Below, piece after piece: positions 8,223 through 11,548 of a stretch of 11,548 nt of DNA (the stretch's first letter is position 1; every line of letters begins with the position of its first letter). The notes beneath the pieces are model-generated. The model had not been told where the DNA came from and made no database searches. It saw nothing but the letters and a program-made list of their open reading frames with translations. The stretch comes from Podila epigama. Its lineage: Eukaryota; Mortierellomycota; Mortierellomycetes; Mortierellales; Mortierellaceae. The stretch lies in NCBI GenBank assembly GCA_015679605.1, contig JAAAVE010000968.1, positions 1 to 11,548 on the forward strand. The letters are read 5' to 3'. The position numbers and the translations under genes were made by a program.

Positions 8223-10745
8223 TACACAAAAGAGAGAGCAAAAGGAAAAAGAAAAGAAAAAGAATATAAGAATTCGTCCGATTGTGCACATCTTTTATTT
8301 TTATTATTGCACAAAAGGTGGGATGGTGGGATGGGATGGACACCATCTCTTGTCGTTCTCTTGTTGTTTCTTTTATTCCCTCATTTTCTTCTTCTTGTCC
8401 ATGTTGAGCAGCAATTGCTGGGATGGCATCAAAAAGTAGAAAGAATAGTCCTAGAAAGAGCCATACAAACAGACATCTTGTCAAGAGTGTGAGGACGATT
8501 GAATGTAGATGTGGATGCGAGTGTGAGTGAGTGTGGGTATGAATGTGAATGTGAATGTGAGTGTGTGTTGACAGGTGCAAGAGTGAGTGCTTTGTGTACA
8601 GTATTGTTCAAAGACGTCCATCCATCCATTCATTCATCCCATTGTTACCATTGCCCCCCTTCCTATTCTGGTTGCAATGCCTAAAACATACACACACACA
8701 CACACACACACAATATCATACTCATCAGATATTCTTATTGCAAATACGGTGGCACATGCTAATATTTGCTTCTTTCTTTACCATTTTCCCAACTTGTCCA
8801 AATCCCCGTTTTTGACCTGACCCTGTCAATCCATCATCCACACTCACCCACTCTACTCATCCACTCTTCACCCACTCTTCTCACCCACGCTCATTTCCAC
8901 TCACGCTCATCCATCAATTCATCTCCACGCAACGCACTCTTCCACTCATTCATTCTCACCCTACTCACTTGTACCGTTCTCCCTTTCACTCGGACTTCCC
9001 CGCCAACTCACTTACAGGTCCTCCTTCTGCAAAGTCCTGACAAGCGCGACTTTTGCGTCGTCTGCGACAAATACCTTGACGACGACGCCTGTGGCAATAA
9101 TTCAACTGCTACGACAAGAAGCACAAAGCGCAATTCACCGTCGTTTGCCCTCTCCTCCTCCTTCACCTTCAACCACACCCTCATCAGCAGCTCAACTTTT
9201 TCTTTCCCCTCGCCACCCTCAACCTTACCGCCTACCCCAAACCCGGCACCGGCACCGGCACCTACCTCTCCTATCGCCGCCTCCTTCTCTCGTCCAAACT
9301 ACTCTTCGACGACCACACATACAGCAGCCATGAGTCCGCCTTCCTATCCTTCTCATCTTCGCGGCACATCTCCCATTTCTAGTCCAAGCCAGGGTCGTGC
9401 TACACGTGAGGCCTATGGCCGTGTCTCTGGCTCTGTCATCCTCCCACCTCAAAGCACACCCATGTCTCCCAGTCTCGGCATGACGAGTCAGCAGATACTC
9501 AACAGAAGTGAGGACGTTGATGTAAGTTTTTTTGTTCTATTTTTTTTCTATTGTTTATTTTTTTTATGATGCCTCTGCTCTTTCGTTTAAACACCCGATC
9601 GTCCGACAATCCGATTATCGGTGTGTGTGTGTGTGTGTGGTGTTTGTCAACGTTCCCATCCTTTTGTCTATTCTTGTCCATCATTGTGGAAGAAAGATGA
9701 GTGTGCTCGCTTGTTCGCCTATGACAGTGGACGAGCTGATATAGCAAGGTTTTTTTATTTGCAACAAACCTTCGTACATCTATCTCATTTTGTAACGGTT
9801 TATCTAACAAGTCGCCAATCCATAATGTCCTCTTCTCCCCCCCGCCTATCCCCCTTTTGTTCGCTTAAAACTCAATTGAAAAAAAATCTTGGCTCTCTTG
9901 CTCAATGCCTCCCTTGCTCAACTCACATATGCATTGGCTCACTCACAACAACGTTTTTTTCGTAATCCTTTTAGAAATTTATGTCGGAGGATGATGAACC
10001 AAGACGACATGTATCTTTGATTAGCAGAGTCAACGAGTTCTCGGCAAAATCTTTGCCACCTGCTCCAACGGTGCCTGCACCACGCTCCACGACCTCATCA
10101 AGACCAGGATCAACATATTCTAATTCCAGCAGTGGTCATGGCGAATCACATCATCAACAACAACAACACCAACAACAGAACAGTCGACACATGTCGAAAG
10201 AACGGTCTCATCGCAACCAGCACCAACATACCCACTCCAATGCTACCTCGGTCTCGGGGTCATTCCCTTCACCGTCACCAGCATGGCCCCAGCCAACGCC
10301 AGTGTCGCCCGAGGTGCAGGCTGTCGTGGAGGCGACCCACAAGACCATTGGCACGCTGGTCGTCAAGGTGGAGGTGTATAGACAGGCACTCGAGGCATCC
10401 GTCAACCCCAAGGAGTGCCAGGCCTTGACAGCGCAAATCAAGGGCCTGATGGAATGCTTAAAGGCCTGCAGAGATACCCTGGACGCGTCCTCGATTGGAC
10501 AGAGCCATCCACACCATCAACCACTTCAGCACCACATTCATCACACCACGCCCTTCTCGCCTCCCTTCTCACCCACTGCTGCCTGTTCATCATTGCCATC
10601 ATTGCCATCATTGCCATTCCCACCCATTCCACAGCCACCACAAACTCCAGCTCCAAACTCCAAACACGCGTCCAAATCACATCCAATCCAACTTTCCTCA
10701 CCTCCACCTCTCCCTCTTCCTCAAGTACCCGCCCGGTCAGCATAG
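5440..10745 (+). CDS. Large protein with two Auto_anti-p27/ZNRD2-type zinc ribbons, 5 exons
   Basis: Exons are 5440..5490, 5607..5639, 6159..7706, 9018..9521 and 9975..10745; all junctions are phase 0 with GTAAG(T/A) or GTGAGT donors, giving 968 aa. Ribbon 1 covers residues 5-46: VAAAMDSYTMKGWTMLNDGC, then CPDC (24, 27) and CVNC (42, 45). Ribbon 2 covers about 523-562: ATRLIGQKMLQGWALLQDPC, with C537/C542 and C557/C560. Both match the Sjogren autoantigen p27 (ZNRD2/SSSCA1) pattern of a helix ending in G(W/Y)xxL, then two Cys pairs. Residues 826-884 (VVEATHKTIGTLVVKVEVYR and the following LMECLKACRDTLDA) resemble the C-terminal helical part of the human protein. Between them are disordered linkers: a Gln/Pro tract (63-86), Pro/Ser-rich regions, an Asp/Glu tract (408-435) and a Thr-rich run. 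Human ZNRD2 is about 200 aa, so this is several times longer. The family role is poorly known (linked to centromere/mitosis and tankyrase binding). Introns 2-4 are long and repeat-rich. Confidence 0.88.
5640..6158 (+). other. Intron 2 of the p27-type gene, CA/CT-repeat rich
   Basis: 519 nt between a GTGAGT donor and a TTTCGTAG acceptor. It contains a (CA)10 tract at 5706-5725 followed by a CT-rich stretch, several CATTC/ATCCATT fragments and an A-run near 6008. Long open frames across it are caused by the simple repeats and carry stops in the frame of the gene. Confidence 0.8.
5706..5725 (+). repeat. (CA)10 dinucleotide repeat in intron 2
   Basis: Uninterrupted CA units followed by a CT-rich run (5727-5739). 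Ordinary microsatellite. Confidence 0.85.
7871..7910 (+). repeat. GTGTAT/TG repeat in intron 3
   Basis: About 40 bp of TG-type units with regular A interruptions. It is complementary to the CA block at 8189-8226. Confidence 0.8.
8189..8226 (+). repeat. (CA)n repeat with CATA tail in intron 3
   Basis: About 16 uninterrupted CA units followed by CATACATACACA. Complementary in composition to the TG block 290 bp upstream and to the one at 8504-8569. Confidence 0.85.
8504..8569 (+). repeat. GTGAAT/GAGTGT repeat in intron 3
   Basis: TG-type units with GATG, GAGT and GAAT variants, about 65 bp, followed about 120 bp later by a CA block. Confidence 0.7.
8688..8712 (+). repeat. (CA)n repeat in intron 3
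   Basis: About 12 CA units preceded by an ATA triplet, within intron 3. Confidence 0.8.
9522..9974 (+). other. Intron 4 of the p27-type gene, with (GT)10
   Basis: 453 nt from a GTAAGT donor followed by T-runs to a CCTTTTAG acceptor. It has a (GT)10 tract at 9620-9639. A short stretch at about 9695-9750 is open in the gene's frame and looks somewhat coding (see findings), but its possible donor is poor, so I treat it as intronic. Confidence 0.7.
9620..9639 (+). repeat. (GT)10 dinucleotide repeat in intron 4
   Basis: Uninterrupted GT units. Ordinary microsatellite. Confidence 0.85.
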
Positions 10746-11548
10746 TTTTTTTTTTGTCGTCCTTCATAAAACAAAATACATATTATTCTTCATTTTTTTG
10801 CATTTTATTTTCATGTCTACATGTGTCTATTTGACTTGAGTATTTGACTTGGGATTCATTAACATACCTAAATGTAAACCAATACATCAAAGAGAAAACG
10901 AGTTTATCGTCATCGTTAGAAAGATTTTCTTTTATCATTCACATCCAAAGCCCCAATGACATTGAAAAAAGGGTAAATGGGAAGAGGGTTTTCAGAGATA
11001 AAAGAACCTCAGTAAGAAATAGTGTATGTGATTTGTTTATCCTCCTTCTTCAACATTGAAGTAAGAATTGCAGAATCTTTTATCATCCTCGGTCCTTTTT
11101 ACTCTCTTTCTCTCTTCCCTAGACTTTGCCAAATTGTAATGAATGGTTTTTTACCTTTTAAAATTCCTTCAATTTTATTTATGGATTACAACTATAGAAA
11201 TCAACATTTTTTTTTCAATCTGTGAGGAAACAGGACAAGAAAAAAATAGAAACACGTTAGATAAACATGTACTCAATTTTTTTTAAACATTCAAAGCTTT
11301 TTTGGAGCGATGAAAAATTTGCTTCAGATCAAGGAAGGCACGATGTTTTAATCAACATAATATGTTTAGACGCGGATATCGATACATCATAAGCAGATTT
11401 CTTTTTTCATTTTTAAGGAAAAAAAAGGTGATGAATTGTGGTTGTCAAGGATAAAGGAATGGAATGATATATTTACCTGTTCTATTAGTAAGACCATTGC
11501 ATTCTCGATCAGGAAAGAATGGATCGTTCGAGTTTTGAAAAAAAAAAA
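10746..11548. other. AT-rich 3' flank without a supportable gene
   Basis: The TAG stop of the p27-type gene is followed by a T-run, then AT-rich DNA. No reading frame of more than about 70 codons has protein-like composition, and no tRNA or other RNA gene is seen. No exact AATAAA lies close behind the stop; ATAAAA at about 10767 is a weak candidate. Near the right edge, 11477-11548 on the minus strand is open and ends with CAG before a GTAAAT donor, so it could be part of an exon of a gene beyond the window. Confidence 0.6.

Larger units (their letters stand above)
7707..9017 (+). other. Long repeat-rich intron 3 of the p27-type gene (1311 nt)
   Basis: The donor is GTAAGT followed at once by a T-run; the acceptor is CTTACAG. 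It splits zinc ribbon 2 between its two Cys pairs. It contains a TG/GTGTAT block (7871-7910), purine-rich DNA, a CA block (8189-8226), a second TG-type block (8504-8569), a second CA block (8688-8712), ATCC repeats, and a CACTC/CCACTC-rich stretch (about 8835-8990). The 276-codon minus-strand frame here is made of translated repeats (His/Thr/Ile runs), not a gene. The intron is far longer than the others in the window, which are mostly 60-130 nt or about 450-520 nt. Confidence 0.8.

Noticed and set aside
7750-8580. 276-codon minus-strand open frame
   Set aside because: It is translated microsatellite (His-Thr-Ile and Ser-His runs, Cys-Val runs, Phe/Leu runs from T-tracts) lying inside the plus-strand gene's intron 3; no domain is visible.
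8766-9017. ATG-started open frame leading into exon 4, as an independent gene start
   Set aside because: The upstream part is CACTC-repeat intron sequence; the protein becomes recognisable only after the CTTACAG acceptor at 9017, where it completes zinc ribbon 2.
11521-11538. GATCGTTCGAGTT resembling a tRNA B box
   Set aside because: The final base of the B-box consensus is wrong, and no A box or cloverleaf stems are found upstream or on the other strand.

Overview
The window looks like nuclear DNA of a fungus, most likely an early-diverging filamentous one (Mucoromycota or Mortierellomycota type); that placement is an inference. The support is intron-rich genes with GTAAGT-like donors, TACTGAC/CTAAT/GCTAAC-type branch sites and CTAG/CAG acceptors, a GPR1/FUN34/YaaH acetate-permease gene, close spacing of short genes, and abundant T-runs and simple repeats in non-coding DNA. 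I see no operons, no mobile element, no CRISPR array and no RNA gene. Both ends of the window lie in A-runs, so it may be a whole contig broken at homopolymers.

Layout: (1) 188-1065, minus strand: a two-exon acetate/ammonium permease-like gene (254 aa). (2) 1066-1970: intergenic region between divergent genes, with a GAGAAT-type leader and one CACGTG E-box. (3) 1971-3071, plus strand: a five-exon thioredoxin-fold protein (213 aa). Its WCGPC active site sits in a 24-nt microexon, and it carries a C-terminal SAP/ARMET-C-like helical segment. (4) 3302-3779, minus: a two-exon Cys-rich, metallothionein-like small protein (118 aa). (5) 3877-4479, minus: a four-exon small helical protein of unknown function (119 aa), only about 100 bp upstream of gene 4 in the same direction; splicing could join the two in frame. 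(6) 4480-5439: intergenic region with a (CAA)8 leader for gene 5, a CCAAT box, an AT-rich block, a long ATTC/ATCC microsatellite and CA-rich DNA. (7) 5440-10745, plus: a five-exon gene for a 968-aa protein with two Auto_anti-p27/ZNRD2-type zinc ribbons, long disordered linkers and a conserved C-terminal helical segment. Its introns carry nearly all the CA/TG repeats. (8) 10746-11548: AT-rich DNA without a supportable gene, except a possible minus-strand exon at the extreme end.

The genes show no sign of working as one pathway; this appears to be ordinary chromosomal neighbourhood. The most interesting points are at gene-structure level. Two in-frame microexons (24 and 33 nt) in unrelated genes each carry exactly a CxxC motif, so skipping either would leave the reading frame intact but remove the redox or zinc site. 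In the p27-type protein both zinc ribbons are split by phase-0 introns at nearly the same place. All gene models were assembled by hand from splice signals, reading phase and family similarity; no search or alignment was run.
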